From positions 62,001 through 126,000 of the forward strand of contig NZ_JAAVUZ010000006.1 of NCBI RefSeq assembly GCF_018449675.1: a stretch of DNA of 64,000 bases. Direction: 5' to 3'. The notes beneath the pieces were generated by a model. It did not search any database, was not told the DNA's origin, and saw nothing but the letters and a program-made list of their open reading frames with translations. Source of the DNA: Glaciihabitans sp. dw_435. Lineage in GTDB: Bacteria > Actinomycetota > Actinomycetes > Actinomycetales > Microbacteriaceae. A program made the translations under genes and the position numbers. The stretch's first letter is position 1. Each line of letters begins with the position of its first letter. Shown one piece after another: positions 26,625-35,084 of this stretch.

Positions 26625-28346
26625 CTAGGCGCGGGTTGTCAGCCAGACCGTGGCATCCGCCGGCAGGGCCGCCTCTGACAGGGGCTCGCTCGACACGATG
26701 ATGTCGCCGACGGGCAGTTCCACGGGAACGGTTCCGGTGTTGGCGATCACGGTGACGGTGCCGTTGGTGAACGCGACGACGTCCTCGCCGTAGCCCTGGA
26801 GCCAGACGTGGGTGCCGAGGCCGAGACCGTGGGTCGCGCGCTCGCGCAGGGCCAGCGTGTAGAGCTCCAGGGTGCTGCCGGGGGTGCCAGCCTGCACGTC
26901 GCGCGCGTAGCGGTCCCAGTCGGAGGGCTGGGGCAGCCAGCTCGCGGCCGTGGGGCCGAAGCCGTACGACGGGGCGCCCGCCTCCCACGGGATGGGCACA
27001 CGAGCGCCGTCGCGGCCGTACTTCTCGCCGTGGTGGCGGAAGTACGTGGGGTCCTGGCGTGCGGAGTCGGGCATCTCGATGACCTCGGGCAGGCCGAGCT
27101 CCTCGCCCTGGTAGACGTAGGCGCTGCCGGGAAGAGCCAGCATGAGCAACGACGCGGCGCGGGCGCGGCGCAGGCCGAGCTCCTCGTCGATGGCGATCTC
27201 GCTGCGGGGTCCGATGCCCTCACCCTGGGGCGGCGGCGGGTTCAGCGCGAGACGGGTTGCATGGCGGATGACATCGTGGTTCGAGAGCACCCACGTGCTC
27301 GGTGCGCCGACGCCGCTGAACGCTTCAATCGACTCGTCGATGATGGCGCGCAGGCGGGAGCCCGACCACGGGGTCTCGAGGTAGCTGAAGTTGAACGCCT
27401 GCTGCATCTCGTCCGGGCGCACCCAGTTCGCGAGCATGGTCAGCGGTTCGACCCAGGCCTCGGCGCAGAGAACGCGGTCGCCCTCAAACTCCTCCAGCAC
27501 CTTGTGCCAGTCGCGGTAGATCTCGTGCACGCCGGGCTGGGCCCAGTACGGAACATCCACCGGCTGGCTCATGGAGTTGCCGATCGAGTTGGGGTCGTAC
27601 GCCGGCGGGTTGAAGTCGGGGAGTCCCTCGACCTTCACCATGCCGTGGGCGACATCGACACGGAAGCCATCGACGCCGCGACGCAGCCAGAAGCGCAGGA
27701 TGTCGCGGAACTGCTCGCGAATCCAGGGATTGGTCCAGTCGAGGTCCGGCTGGGAGCTGTCGAAGAGGTGCAGGAACCACTGTCCGGGCGTGCCGTCGGG
27801 GTTGGTGGTGCGGGTCCAGGCCGCGCCACCGAAGACGGACTGCCAGTTGTTCGGCGGCAGTTCGCCGTTCGCACCGAGGCCGTCGCGGAAGATGTAGCGC
27901 GCACGGGTTTCGGATCCTGGGCCGTCGGCCAGGGCATCGATGAACCACTGGTGCGCGCTCGACGTGTGGTTGGGAACGAGGTCAACAATTACGCGCAGTC
28001 CAAGGCGGTGTGCCTCCTGCTCCAGACGGTCGAAGTCGTCGAGCGTTCCAAACAGGGGATCGACGTCGCAGTAGTCGGCCACGTCGTAGCCGGCGTCCTT
28101 CTGCGGGGACGTGAAGAAGGGGGAGAGCCAGATGGCGTCGATGCCAAGGGTCTTCAGGGCGGGCAGGCGGCTGGTGATTCCGGTGAGGTCGCCGATGCCG
28201 TCGCCATCCGAGTCCGCGAATGACCGGGGGTAGATCTGGTAGATGACGGCACTGCGCCACCACTCCGAGCCCGCCGTAACGGTGGTCTCGGGCAGCGCGG
28301 TCACGTCTGTGGGCAGCGAGGATTCCGGTGCACTTTCGAGGGTCAT
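26625..28346 (-). CDS. GH13 alpha-glucosidase (oligo-1,6-glucosidase-like)
   Basis: A 573-aa cytoplasmic glycoside hydrolase with no signal peptide. The (beta/alpha)8 motifs of GH13 are complete: DLVPNHTS, GVDGFRVDVAHG (nucleophile Asp), VLCAEAW (acid/base Glu) and WVLSNHDVIRH. The opening WWRSAVIYQIYPRSFADSDG is the usual alpha-glucosidase start. It should hydrolyse malto- or isomalto-oligosaccharides or sucrose-type substrates. ATG 28346 is chosen because residues upstream in frame are unlike the family. It shares a control region with the second GH13 gene. Confidence 0.92.
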   Translation of the reverse strand: MTLESAPESSLPTDVTALPETTVTAGSEWWRSAVIYQIYPRSFADSDGDGIGDLTGITSRLPALKTLGIDAIWLSPFFTSPQKDAGYDVADYCDVDPLFGTLDDFDRLEQEAHRLGLRVIVDLVPNHTSSAHQWFIDALADGPGSETRARYIFRDGLGANGELPPNNWQSVFGGAAWTRTTNPDGTPGQWFLHLFDSSQPDLDWTNPWIREQFRDILRFWLRRGVDGFRVDVAHGMVKVEGLPDFNPPAYDPNSIGNSMSQPVDVPYWAQPGVHEIYRDWHKVLEEFEGDRVLCAEAWVEPLTMLANWVRPDEMQQAFNFSYLETPWSGSRLRAIIDESIEAFSGVGAPSTWVLSNHDVIRHATRLALNPPPPQGEGIGPRSEIAIDEELGLRRARAASLLMLALPGSAYVYQGEELGLPEVIEMPDSARQDPTYFRHHGEKYGRDGARVPIPWEAGAPSYGFGPTAASWLPQPSDWDRYARDVQAGTPGSTLELYTLALRERATHGLGLGTHVWLQGYGEDVVAFTNGTVTVIANTGTVPVELPVGDIIVSSEPLSEAALPADATVWLTTRA

Positions 28347-28389
28347 GGCCAAAACCCTACGGCATGGGCACACGGTGGTCCCCATATTG

Positions 28390-28403
28390 TGCAAGCGGTT
28401 GCA
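28390..28403. promoter_or_regulatory. LacI-type operator between divergent GH13 genes
   Basis: TGCAAGCGGTTGCA at 28390-28403 is a near-perfect palindrome with the central CG and TGCAA/TTGCA arms characteristic of LacI-family operators controlling maltose-type genes. It lies in the 135-base region between the starts at 28346 and 28482, where it could control both directions. Confidence 0.8.
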
Positions 28404-28481
28404 TACCGAGATTGCCGAGGCGAAAACGGAAAGTAACCCGCCCGTAATACCTACGTCGCGCGGGTGTGCGAAAGTAGCCGA

Positions 28482-30359
28482 ATGTCGACGCCATCCCTCC
28501 CGGGCCTGTTTGCGCAGCCCCACCACGACGGCTCACCGCTGTACGTGTCTTCGTCTGCTCCGGAACTCGGGGATGTTGTGCGCGTGCGACTGCGCATTCC
28601 GGTGGAGTTCGGCGCAGTGGCATCCGTTCACACCCGGTCCAATCCTGACCATGAACCGCGCTTCAGCGAGGCGGTCATTGCCGGGACGACGGATGGCGCG
28701 GACTGGTGGGAAGCACCCGTCGCTGTGGAGAACCCGGTTCACGGATATCGCTTCCTTATTACGATGGTCGGTGGCGAACGCCTCTGGGTGAACGCGACGG
28801 GCGTGCATACGATCGAGACCCTCGACAGCGAAGACTTCCGGTTGGTGACGTACCCCGCACCGCCGGAGTGGGCCGCCGCGACGGTGCTGTATCAGATCTT
28901 CCCCGACCGCTTCGGGCGCTCGAACGCGGCCAACGACCGCGAGCTGCCCATGTGGGCGCAGCCGGCCGAGTGGACGGACCCGGTCGACCAGCGTCGCCCC
29001 GAGGCCGCTCTGCAGTTCTACGGCGGCGACCTGGCAGGCATCGAGGAGCACCTCGACCACCTCGAGCGGCTCGGCATCACCATGATCTACCTCACCCCCG
29101 TCTTTCCGGCACAGTCCAACCACCGCTACGACGCGTTTTCCTTCGACGTTGTCGACCCGCTCCTGGGTGGGGACAGCGCATTGATCTCCCTGATCGAGGC
29201 GGCCCACAAGCGTGGCTTCAAGATCATCGGGGACCTCACGAGCAACCACTCGGGCGACGCGCACGAGTGGTTCCGGGCATCCCACCGCAACCCGGGTGCC
29301 GCCGAGAGCGAGTTTTACTACTGGCGGGACGAAGCGCAGGAGACCTACGCCTCCTGGCTCGGGGTGCCCAGCCTGCCCAAGCTGAACTGGAACTCGGACA
29401 CCCTGCGCAGCCGGTTCATCGAGGGCGATGACTCGGTCGTCGCCAAGTGGCTGAAACCGCCGTACAACTTCGACGGCTGGCGCATCGACGTGTCGAACAT
29501 GACCGGGCGCTACCTCGACGAGGACCACAACACCTCGGTGCGCCGCGCGATCCGCAAGACCATGATCGATGTGAACCCCGACACCATCCTGCTGGGGGAG
29601 TCCACGAACGATGCGGCCGCCGACTTCACGGGCGACTCGTGGCACGGCGCGATGACTTACGCGAACTTCACCCGGCCGCTGTGGGGATGGCTCTCCGCCC
29701 CCGGCAGTCCCGCCGGCGGTGGCCTGGGCGTGGCGCAGCAGCTCACCCCCGATTACTCGGCCGAGCAGTTCTATGCCGCCCACGTGCGCTTCTCGGCGGG
29801 GTTCACCTGGCGTGTGCGCCTGTCGAACATGAATGCGCTCGACACCCATGACACCCCGCGGTTCCTCACGCACGCGCTTCCGGGTGTTCTGCCGGTGGCG
29901 CTGGGCCTGTCGATGACGCTCCCGGGCATCCCCGTGGTCTGGGCCGGGGATGAGTTCGGCCTCACCGGCGTCGATGGCGAGCACTCTCGCACTCCGATGC
30001 CCTGGGATAACGTCGACGACGCCCGGGAGACGATTGACCTCTACGCGACGCTGATTCACCTGCGCACGGGTCATCCGGCCCTCAACGGTGGAGGCATCCG
30101 ATGGCTGCACGCCGGCGATGACGTGGTCGTGTTCGTGCGTGAGAGTGTCGACGAGAGCGTGCTAGTCGTTGCCGCGCGCAGCGGTTTCGATGTGACGCTG
30201 CCGGCGTCGGCGGCTCCGGGAGAGCTCGGGCACCTCTTCGGTCACACACATGCGGAGAGAGCGGATGACGGTGCGCTGCGGTTGTACGGAGAGGGTCCGT
30301 CGTTCGCCGCCTGGCAGCTTCCGGGTGTCGATCTGGCGACCGTGGGGTTCGCTGGCTGA
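28482..30359 (+). CDS. GH13 glycosidase with N-terminal carbohydrate-binding-like domain
   Basis: A 625-aa protein. Residues 1-115 form a beta-rich N-domain of the CBM34/neopullulanase kind, followed by the GH13 barrel beginning ATVLYQIFPDRFGRS. Catalytic motifs: DLTSNHSG, FDGWRIDVSN (nucleophile), ILLGEST (acid/base) and ALDTHDTPRF. A C-terminal beta domain ends at 625. This is the cyclomaltodextrinase/maltogenic-amylase/neopullulanase layout acting on short maltodextrins. ATG 28482 gives the normal N-domain. No signal peptide, so it acts inside the cell. Confidence 0.9.
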   Translation: MSTPSLPGLFAQPHHDGSPLYVSSSAPELGDVVRVRLRIPVEFGAVASVHTRSNPDHEPRFSEAVIAGTTDGADWWEAPVAVENPVHGYRFLITMVGGERLWVNATGVHTIETLDSEDFRLVTYPAPPEWAAATVLYQIFPDRFGRSNAANDRELPMWAQPAEWTDPVDQRRPEAALQFYGGDLAGIEEHLDHLERLGITMIYLTPVFPAQSNHRYDAFSFDVVDPLLGGDSALISLIEAAHKRGFKIIGDLTSNHSGDAHEWFRASHRNPGAAESEFYYWRDEAQETYASWLGVPSLPKLNWNSDTLRSRFIEGDDSVVAKWLKPPYNFDGWRIDVSNMTGRYLDEDHNTSVRRAIRKTMIDVNPDTILLGESTNDAAADFTGDSWHGAMTYANFTRPLWGWLSAPGSPAGGGLGVAQQLTPDYSAEQFYAAHVRFSAGFTWRVRLSNMNALDTHDTPRFLTHALPGVLPVALGLSMTLPGIPVVWAGDEFGLTGVDGEHSRTPMPWDNVDDARETIDLYATLIHLRTGHPALNGGGIRWLHAGDDVVVFVRESVDESVLVVAARSGFDVTLPASAAPGELGHLFGHTHAERADDGALRLYGEGPSFAAWQLPGVDLATVGFAG

Positions 30360-30489
30360 TTGGCGCGATCCGCATTCAGTAGTCGCGGCGTAACAAACCG
30401 GCGGCGGCGTGCAAAACACCCCTCCGGCGGATGCTAGTCTCTTACGGTGCCAAACGGCGCTGCGCAGTATCAGGCAGCCGCGGTAACAC

Positions 30490-30561
<72 letters not shown>

Positions 30562-30607
30562 CCGTGCTCCAATCGGATGGCTTCGGCCATTTGGCCGGAG
30601 AACGTGC

Positions 30608-30681
30608 GGCGGGGTAGCTCAGGTGGTTAGAGCACACGGCTCATAATCGTGGTGTCGCGGGTTCAAGTCCCGCTCCCGCTA
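30608..30681 (+). tRNA. tRNA-Met (CAT, elongator type)
   Basis: A 74-base tRNA. The acceptor GGCGGGG pairs with TCCCGCT using two terminal G-U pairs, the anticodon stem CACGG/TCGTG encloses loop CTCATAA (anticodon CAT), and the T arm is GCGGG-TTCAAGT-CCCGC. The paired first base argues against initiator tRNA. A recombinase gene starts beyond its terminator, so the 3' end is a candidate integration site. Confidence 0.93.
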
Positions 30682-30685
30682 CAAG

Positions 30686-30720
30686 ATCCCTTTACTTCCC
30701 AAGGAAGTAGAGGGATTTTT
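30686..30720 (+). terminator. Terminator after the tRNA-Thr/tRNA-Met pair
   Basis: ATCCCTTTACTTCC at 30686-30699 pairs with GGAAGTAGAGGGAT at 30703-30716 (one G-T pair), with a 3-base loop and a T-run to 30720. It ends the tRNA transcript just before the convergent recombinase gene. Confidence 0.9.
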
Positions 30721-30746
30721 GTTGTGCGCGAGAGGCCCACCCCGCA

Positions 30747-31724
30747 TTAACCCCGCACATTAAAATCGCGATCCAACACTTTTCCGAGTGCGTCAGCGGC
30801 TCTGGTGCCTCCCGCGGTCCTGGACCTGTAGACGTCCGGCGTGATCGACGGATTCGCTTGTCCCAGGTACTCGGCGATGTCTCGGGCGCTTAAGCCGGCG
30901 ATGTCGAGCGCCGTCGCGACTGTCTTTCGAACACTGTGGGTGGTGACAGTTGGGTATCCAAGCCGATTGCGGGCGTCCCGCCAGTCGCGCGAAGTGTTCC
31001 TTGGGTCGCGAATATTGCCGCGGAATGTAGGAAACACAAGATCGTGTTCGTTGTGAATCTTGAATGTCGCACGGAGGAGTTCCAGCATGGCGATCAGGGA
31101 TGACGGCACCGATATCGTCCGCGCGCCCGCCTCAGTTTTCATACGATGCTGAAGCAGAATTCCCTGACCATGAGCCCGTACAACATTCGTGCGAAAGGTC
31201 ACTTTCCGTTCACTGAAGTCGATGGCATCCCAGCTGACGCCGAGCGCCTCTCCCAGCCGGCAGCCTGTAGCTGCCAAGAATTCAATGACGGCTACCTGGT
31301 CGAGTTCCTGGAGCCGGTGATCAGCTCTCACCCGTTTCAATAGCTCCGCCACTTCGTCCACAGGGATAGCGATCGCTCCTTTGCGCGTGCGTTCGATATC
31401 GGCAATCTCTTGCACGGGGTTGGACCGAACCGCATCTGAGCGTGCGGCCACCGCCATCATTCCTGACAATACGGATCTGCATGCCTGCGCGGCTCCGGGC
31501 CCATTATTGGATTGGACTTCTCGGATAAAGCGGCCAAGCCGCGCAGCTATCCGGTACCTCGGCAGCTTGGCAGACTGGGGATACCCGCTCTCGGACGTCG
31601 AACGCATCGTCGTGAACGCGACAGGTGATGGCCGGGGCGGCGAGAGGCATCCTTCGGAGGACGACGCCGATACGAAGGTGGGCGACTTGCGGCCCGAGTG
31701 ATAACTGACGAGGAGCGTTGACAC
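30747..31724 (-). CDS. Tyrosine recombinase (integrase), N-terminally decayed
   Basis: The open frame covers 325 residues, but only about residues 60-325 resemble phage-type integrases. The core-binding part starts at LGRFIREVQSNNGPGAAQA and the catalytic domain has GCRLGEALGVSWDAID (first Arg), MKTEAGARTISVP (Lys), THSVRKTV (His-x-x-Arg) and the Tyr in DVYRSR. The usual late His is Gln in LGQANPS. Family members are near 390 aa, and the missing arm-binding domain appears in another frame (RAGIPSLP), pointing to a frameshift near 31570-31600. Probably inactive or impaired. Confidence 0.75.
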   Translation of the reverse strand: MSTLLVSYHSGRKSPTFVSASSSEGCLSPPRPSPVAFTTMRSTSESGYPQSAKLPRYRIAARLGRFIREVQSNNGPGAAQACRSVLSGMMAVAARSDAVRSNPVQEIADIERTRKGAIAIPVDEVAELLKRVRADHRLQELDQVAVIEFLAATGCRLGEALGVSWDAIDFSERKVTFRTNVVRAHGQGILLQHRMKTEAGARTISVPSSLIAMLELLRATFKIHNEHDLVFPTFRGNIRDPRNTSRDWRDARNRLGYPTVTTHSVRKTVATALDIAGLSARDIAEYLGQANPSITPDVYRSRTAGGTRAADALGKVLDRDFNVRG

Positions 31725-31743
31725 GTGCGTGTCAACGCTCCTC
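31710..31743. repeat. Perfect 16-bp palindrome with 2-base centre
   Basis: GAGGAGCGTTGACACG at 31710-31725 is followed after TG by its exact complement at 31728-31743. It lies between the recombinase frame and the convergent-in-orientation secreted-protein gene on the same strand. There is no T-run on either side, so it may be a terminator-like hairpin for the secreted-protein gene or a binding site for the recombination machinery. Confidence 0.6.
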
Positions 31744-31773
31744 CCTAAAAGGCTTCGTGCGGTTGATCTCGGA

Positions 31774-32151
31774 TTACCCTCCGGCCAAAACGCACGTCCA
31801 TCCGTGACTCTTCACCTCGCCCGGGGATGACCAGATCTGGTACCACAGCTGACGCTTACCCACGTTTCGCGAATGGGTGCCCTTAGCCAGCGTCCACGGA
31901 TGTCCTGCCTCGTCTGCGTTTGCCGTACTCGCCGCAGCTTCCGTGACGCCCCATCCGATGTCAACCTTGCCGCTGGCGATGACGAACTTCATTTGTACGA
32001 ACTTCCCGTAGGGACAATTCGCCAACACAGGTGCCGAGAATTTCGTCGCACTGGCGGAGTCTGCGTCGGCGACCGTAATTCCTCCCACTGCCACAAGCGC
32101 CAAAGCGCCGCTGATAACCATCATCTTTCGAAACGAAGTGAATGTTTTCAT
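31774..32151 (-). CDS. Small secreted protein of unknown function
   Basis: A 125-aa product with a clear Sec signal peptide (basic MKTFTSFRKM, hydrophobic core VISGALALVAVGGITVA, likely cleavage after ADSASA). The mature part of about 90 residues has just two cysteines (NCPYGKF and WTCVLAGG), probably disulfide-linked, and five tryptophans, for example GWGV, WTLAKG, LWYQIW and GWTC. The Trp-rich, small, secreted character recalls bacteriocin-like proteins, but I do not recognise the family. It lies in the island beside the recombinase. Confidence 0.7.
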   Translation of the reverse strand: MKTFTSFRKMMVISGALALVAVGGITVADADSASATKFSAPVLANCPYGKFVQMKFVIASGKVDIGWGVTEAAASTANADEAGHPWTLAKGTHSRNVGKRQLWYQIWSSPGEVKSHGWTCVLAGG

Positions 32152-32272
32152 GCACTCACGCTATCGAGCGCGCTGAACATGCGCTGTCCTCACTTTGTGT
32201 GACTACCGCTGGCCGATCAAAGCTGCCATCGCGAGGCGGCTCATGGACGACTTGTTGAAAGTGACCGGGTAA

Positions 32273-32288
32273 TCGAACAAATGTTCGA
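32273..32288. promoter_or_regulatory. LexA (SOS) box
   Basis: TCGAACAAATGTTCGA matches the actinobacterial LexA consensus TCGAAC-N4-GTTCGA exactly, and the palindrome extends to 13-bp arms (32267-32279 and 32282-32294). A TTGAAA at 32255-32260 could serve as a -35 box, putting the LexA site over the -10 region. It indicates that the following frame was DNA-damage inducible. Confidence 0.82.
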
Positions 32289-32639
32289 TTACCCTCTTAT
32301 CGTGGGAACCAACCGCCCCTACCCCAGCATCCCCTCGACGCGGCCGTCCGGCACCTCAACCGGAGACGCGCGCCCGATCGGACTCACCGACGACGAACTC
32401 GACAAGCCACATCGGGCACCGAGAAAAGCGTCCACGCCCATCGCTATCCGGGTGTGGGTGCCATACCCAGAAGCCTCTATTCGCGTGGTCGGCTTTGCCT
32501 TGGCGTGGACTGACAAGGCGGTGTTGTTGAGTGGCAGCCGCCCGGCGGGGTGTGGAGCGCCTCTTGGTATGGGTCGGCGGTCGATAGATCGAACACGCTG
32601 CCGGAGGTCCGGGGCGAGTCGCACATAATGCCCCTCTAA
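32281..32639 (+). pseudogene. Frameshifted SOS-controlled gene of unknown function
   Basis: The first frame reads through ARPIGLTDDELDKPHRAPRK and WVPYPEASIRVVGFALAW to DKAVLL at about 32529. There the sense shifts by one base: the second frame continues WQPPGGVWSASWYGSAVDRS and stops at 32637-32639. One lost base would restore an unbroken protein of about 118 residues. The start may be ATG 32281, inside the LexA box, or GTG 32302. Short SOS-controlled proteins of this style are found beside mutagenic polymerase genes in related genomes as far as I recall; none is here. Confidence 0.6.
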
Positions 32640-32758
32640 CGCCTCGAAGTAAATAGGTGAGAATTAATCCCCTAGACCGTTGCGTCTACCCCTGAATCGT
32701 GGAACCGTGACGATCAGGTGACGACGCGAGATCGTCTCAATAAATCGAAGGAGATTTT

Positions 32759-33277
32759 GTGAAAAAGCAATGGAAAGCAGCCCTGTCCGTCGCCACATTG
32801 ATCGGACTCTTCTCGTTCGGCATAGTGGCTCCGGCCACAGCGGCTGACGCGAGCACCACCGCAACCTACGAACTCAATCTCGGCGGACAGAAGACCACCC
32901 TGACCGAAGGTGAAACAGCAGTCTTCGCGATGCAGCCCGTGAAGTCCGCAAAGGCCCCAGGCACGTTGTCCCCCAACGTTGTCTACCCCGGAGACGGGTC
33001 AGGGACAATCACCGTCACCGCTACAGCTGGCGTCTACCACTGGAGCATCGCCATGCACATCCCGGTCACGAACTTCGTGGGAGCATTCAGTATCACCGAC
33101 CTCACCAGCGGACTCTCCGGCGGATCGGTGCTCGCCACCTCGTTCTCAGGATCCGCGCCAACGAGTAAGCTCCGCGGCCACCGGTACTCCGGCACCATCG
33201 CAGGGACCGCTTTCTTGTTGAGCGTTCCCGTAGCCACCACCGGACCCAACAACACGCTCTACACCTACACCGGGTAG
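32759..33277 (+). CDS. Secreted protein of unknown function
   Basis: A 172-aa product with a signal peptide (MKKQWKAALSVATLIGLFSF, cleavage near PATAA). The mature part is rich in Thr, Ser and Gly with strong beta alternation (TATYELNLGGQKTTL, GTITVTATAGVYHWSIAMHI, FLLSVPVATTG) and has no cysteine, suggesting a small extracellular beta-sandwich. GTG 32759 has an AGGAG five to six bases upstream. A 15-bp hairpin follows, then another island gene at 33352. No homologue is recognised. Confidence 0.72.
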   Translation: MKKQWKAALSVATLIGLFSFGIVAPATAADASTTATYELNLGGQKTTLTEGETAVFAMQPVKSAKAPGTLSPNVVYPGDGSGTITVTATAGVYHWSIAMHIPVTNFVGAFSITDLTSGLSGGSVLATSFSGSAPTSKLRGHRYSGTIAGTAFLLSVPVATTGPNNTLYTYTG

Positions 33278-33290
33278 ACAGCGGTACTGA

Positions 33291-33324
33291 GGGAAGGCTA
33301 GACGGCGCCCCGTCTAGCCTTCCC
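33291..33324. terminator. Long perfect hairpin after the secreted-protein gene
   Basis: GGGAAGGCTAGACGG at 33291-33305 pairs fully with 33310-33324 around a CGCC loop. It follows the stop at 33277 by 13 bases. No T-run follows, but position and stem strength indicate termination or mRNA 3'-end protection before the gene at 33352. Confidence 0.72.
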
Positions 33325-33351
33325 CTATCGTCACAAGAAAGAGAGTCAGCA

Positions 33352-33795
33352 ATGACGTCGGAAGCCAACAACCCCGCGAACGACCTGCAACGTCTTATTG
33401 CCGAAGGTCACATCTCTGAAGATGCGTTACAGACCATCACAGCAATCCCCGCGGAGAAGCTGCAGTCGTTTTTCGACACGTCCACCGGCACGGCAGGACT
33501 TGTTGCGAAACCGCAGACGCTGTCGACAGACGAAATCCTGCGTCTGTCGATCCTCGCAGCACACCTGACCGATGGGCTGCAGATCGAGGACGACGCACGG
33601 CTTGCAGCCATCCTGGAGTCGCTCACCATCGAATGCCACCTCACCCTGGCGCACATTGCGCAGCTCACCCATGTGGACATCGGCGACATCGAGAACGCAC
33701 TCGAGAACCCGCAAACCGTCCCAGCCGAGACGAAGTACGCAATCGCCATTCGAGGCTCCTACCTCATCAACGCTGTCAACCAAGCACGCGAATAG
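33352..33795 (+). CDS. Helical cytoplasmic protein of unknown function (possible HTH)
   Basis: A 147-aa acidic, almost wholly helical protein. A hint of a helix-turn-helix lies at HLTLAHIAQLTHVDIGDIENALENP near residues 98-122; the region LIAEGHISEDALQTITAIPAEKLQSFFD looks like a second helical pair. No cysteine and no membrane segment. It follows the secreted protein after 74 bases containing a hairpin, so transcription may be reduced rather than shared. It could regulate the neighbouring gene, but this is inference only. Confidence 0.65.
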   Translation: MTSEANNPANDLQRLIAEGHISEDALQTITAIPAEKLQSFFDTSTGTAGLVAKPQTLSTDEILRLSILAAHLTDGLQIEDDARLAAILESLTIECHLTLAHIAQLTHVDIGDIENALENPQTVPAETKYAIAIRGSYLINAVNQARE

Positions 33796-34423
33796 CCATC
33801 TTGATTCAGGTCTCTAGCGGCTCTCGGCGACCTGGAGGAGAACTGAGCACAGGAAGCCGGTCGCAGCGCGAAAGCGCCCAAGTTGAAGCCGTGGACCGGT
33901 GAGGTCCGGCGGCTGTCGATCGATGAGGCTGCTCATGTGTATATGGAAGCGAAGTTTAGGAGGAACTCGATTCGTCATCTGATTTCGAGCCCGAATCCCA
34001 CCATTGACGGTCGTAGTCTCGCCATTGGTTTCGGAAGCGAGTCAAATTTAATACGTCCAGCATTCCCAGCGATATAACGAGCGTGAGGCTCGATAGCACG
34101 ACTGCAGAAACGATGAAATCGTCATAAGGGGTCGATGAGCATTCGCCAGAGAGCTGAACGTAGAGGGTCGTAGTCAGAGCATTTTGACCACACGTCCATC
34201 TGAGAGCTGATCATCGATGAGTTCAGCCTGCAGTGACACAAAATTGTTAAAGCACACTCCAAGTCAAGTCGCGCCCCCAGGTGGTGCTTTCGCAAATGCC
34301 GGGTCTGTCAGTACAGGAACGGGCTCGACGCTGACCTACGGCCGACTCTTGCAGCAAGGGTACACATTGCCGAAGTGCGGGGGAGTGTCCGGTACAGGAT
34401 CCCCTATCGGACACCGCTGATCG
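33796..34423. other. 628-base gap in the island without a convincing gene
   Basis: Short frames exist, such as 33883-34065 (LSIDEAAHVYMEAKFRRNSI) and 34217-34420, but none has a ribosome site, signal peptide or recognisable family. Base composition is visibly more AT-rich than in the flanking core genes. It most likely holds gene remnants of the decayed island. Confidence 0.5.
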
Positions 34424-34726
34424 CTATTTGCTTACGCTATCGCCCTTGTCGGAAATTGAGATGGTGATGCGCCCACTGTTCAGATCGGGCCAACTCTTAT
34501 CTGAATCAGGAGTGGGCGCAGGAATCGTTTTCTCCGCCTCCCATAGGAGATTCGCCGCGTACGCGGCGGGGTGGAAAACTTCGTCAAAAGGTGCGAGGAG
34601 GCCGCCACTGGGTTTCTTGCGGGGGTTGAGCCGCTGCTCCCGCGCTATCTCCCATCGCCGCCACCCCGGATAGGCGAACAGGTAGATGATAAACAAGACG
34701 GCGACTCCGGCGATTGCGAATTCCAT
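34424..34726 (-). CDS. Small single-pass membrane protein of unknown function
   Basis: A 100-aa product beginning MEFAIAGVAVLFIIYLFAYP, one N-terminal membrane helix, then a basic segment (WRRWEIAREQRLNPRKKPSGG) and a polar tail ending ITISISDKGDSVSK. ATG 34726 is chosen; a longer frame to 34888 lacks coding character. It is divergent from another small membrane protein at 34872. No family is recognised. Confidence 0.58.
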   Translation of the reverse strand: MEFAIAGVAVLFIIYLFAYPGWRRWEIAREQRLNPRKKPSGGLLAPFDEVFHPAAYAANLLWEAEKTIPAPTPDSDKSWPDLNSGRITISISDKGDSVSK

Positions 34727-34871
34727 TGGCCTGCCAACCTTTGCTCGCTTGATCCTGTTGCAGATACTCAGGCTACGAGCCAGCCGCGTTCTAGTCATCC
34801 CACCGAGCTCCTTGCATCCCGCGTGGGCTACGGTCTGAAGCTGTTGGTTGGGGAACGACGGGAGACGGCCA

Positions 34872-35084
34872 ATGACTAGAGCAGCCATGATCGCAATCGT
34901 CGTGATGGGCCTCGCCGTGAAAGCAGCCGGGATATTTTTTGTGTTGCCTTCAGAAACTCGCGGGTTTGCAGCGAAGGGTTATCCCAATTGGATACTGGGA
35001 CTAGGCATACCCGTGGCAGCGGCTGCCATTTTTTTCAATAAGAGAGAGATCTCGAAGCAAGAAGTAAGCGCACTCATGCGTTAG
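34872..35084 (+). CDS. Small two-helix membrane protein of unknown function
   Basis: A 70-aa product: MTRAAMIAIVVMGLAVKAAG is followed by a second hydrophobic stretch (WILGLGIPVAAAAIFFNKRE) and a short polar tail. GGGAGACGG lies about seven bases upstream of ATG 34872. Both small membrane proteins here are island genes of unlike composition to the core genome. Function unknown. Confidence 0.6.
   Translation: MTRAAMIAIVVMGLAVKAAGIFFVLPSETRGFAAKGYPNWILGLGIPVAAAAIFFNKREISKQEVSALMR

Noticed and set aside
33883-34077. Short frame containing LSIDEAAHVYMEAKFRRNSI
   Set aside because: No ribosome site, no family match that I recognise, and it lies among stretches of decayed DNA.
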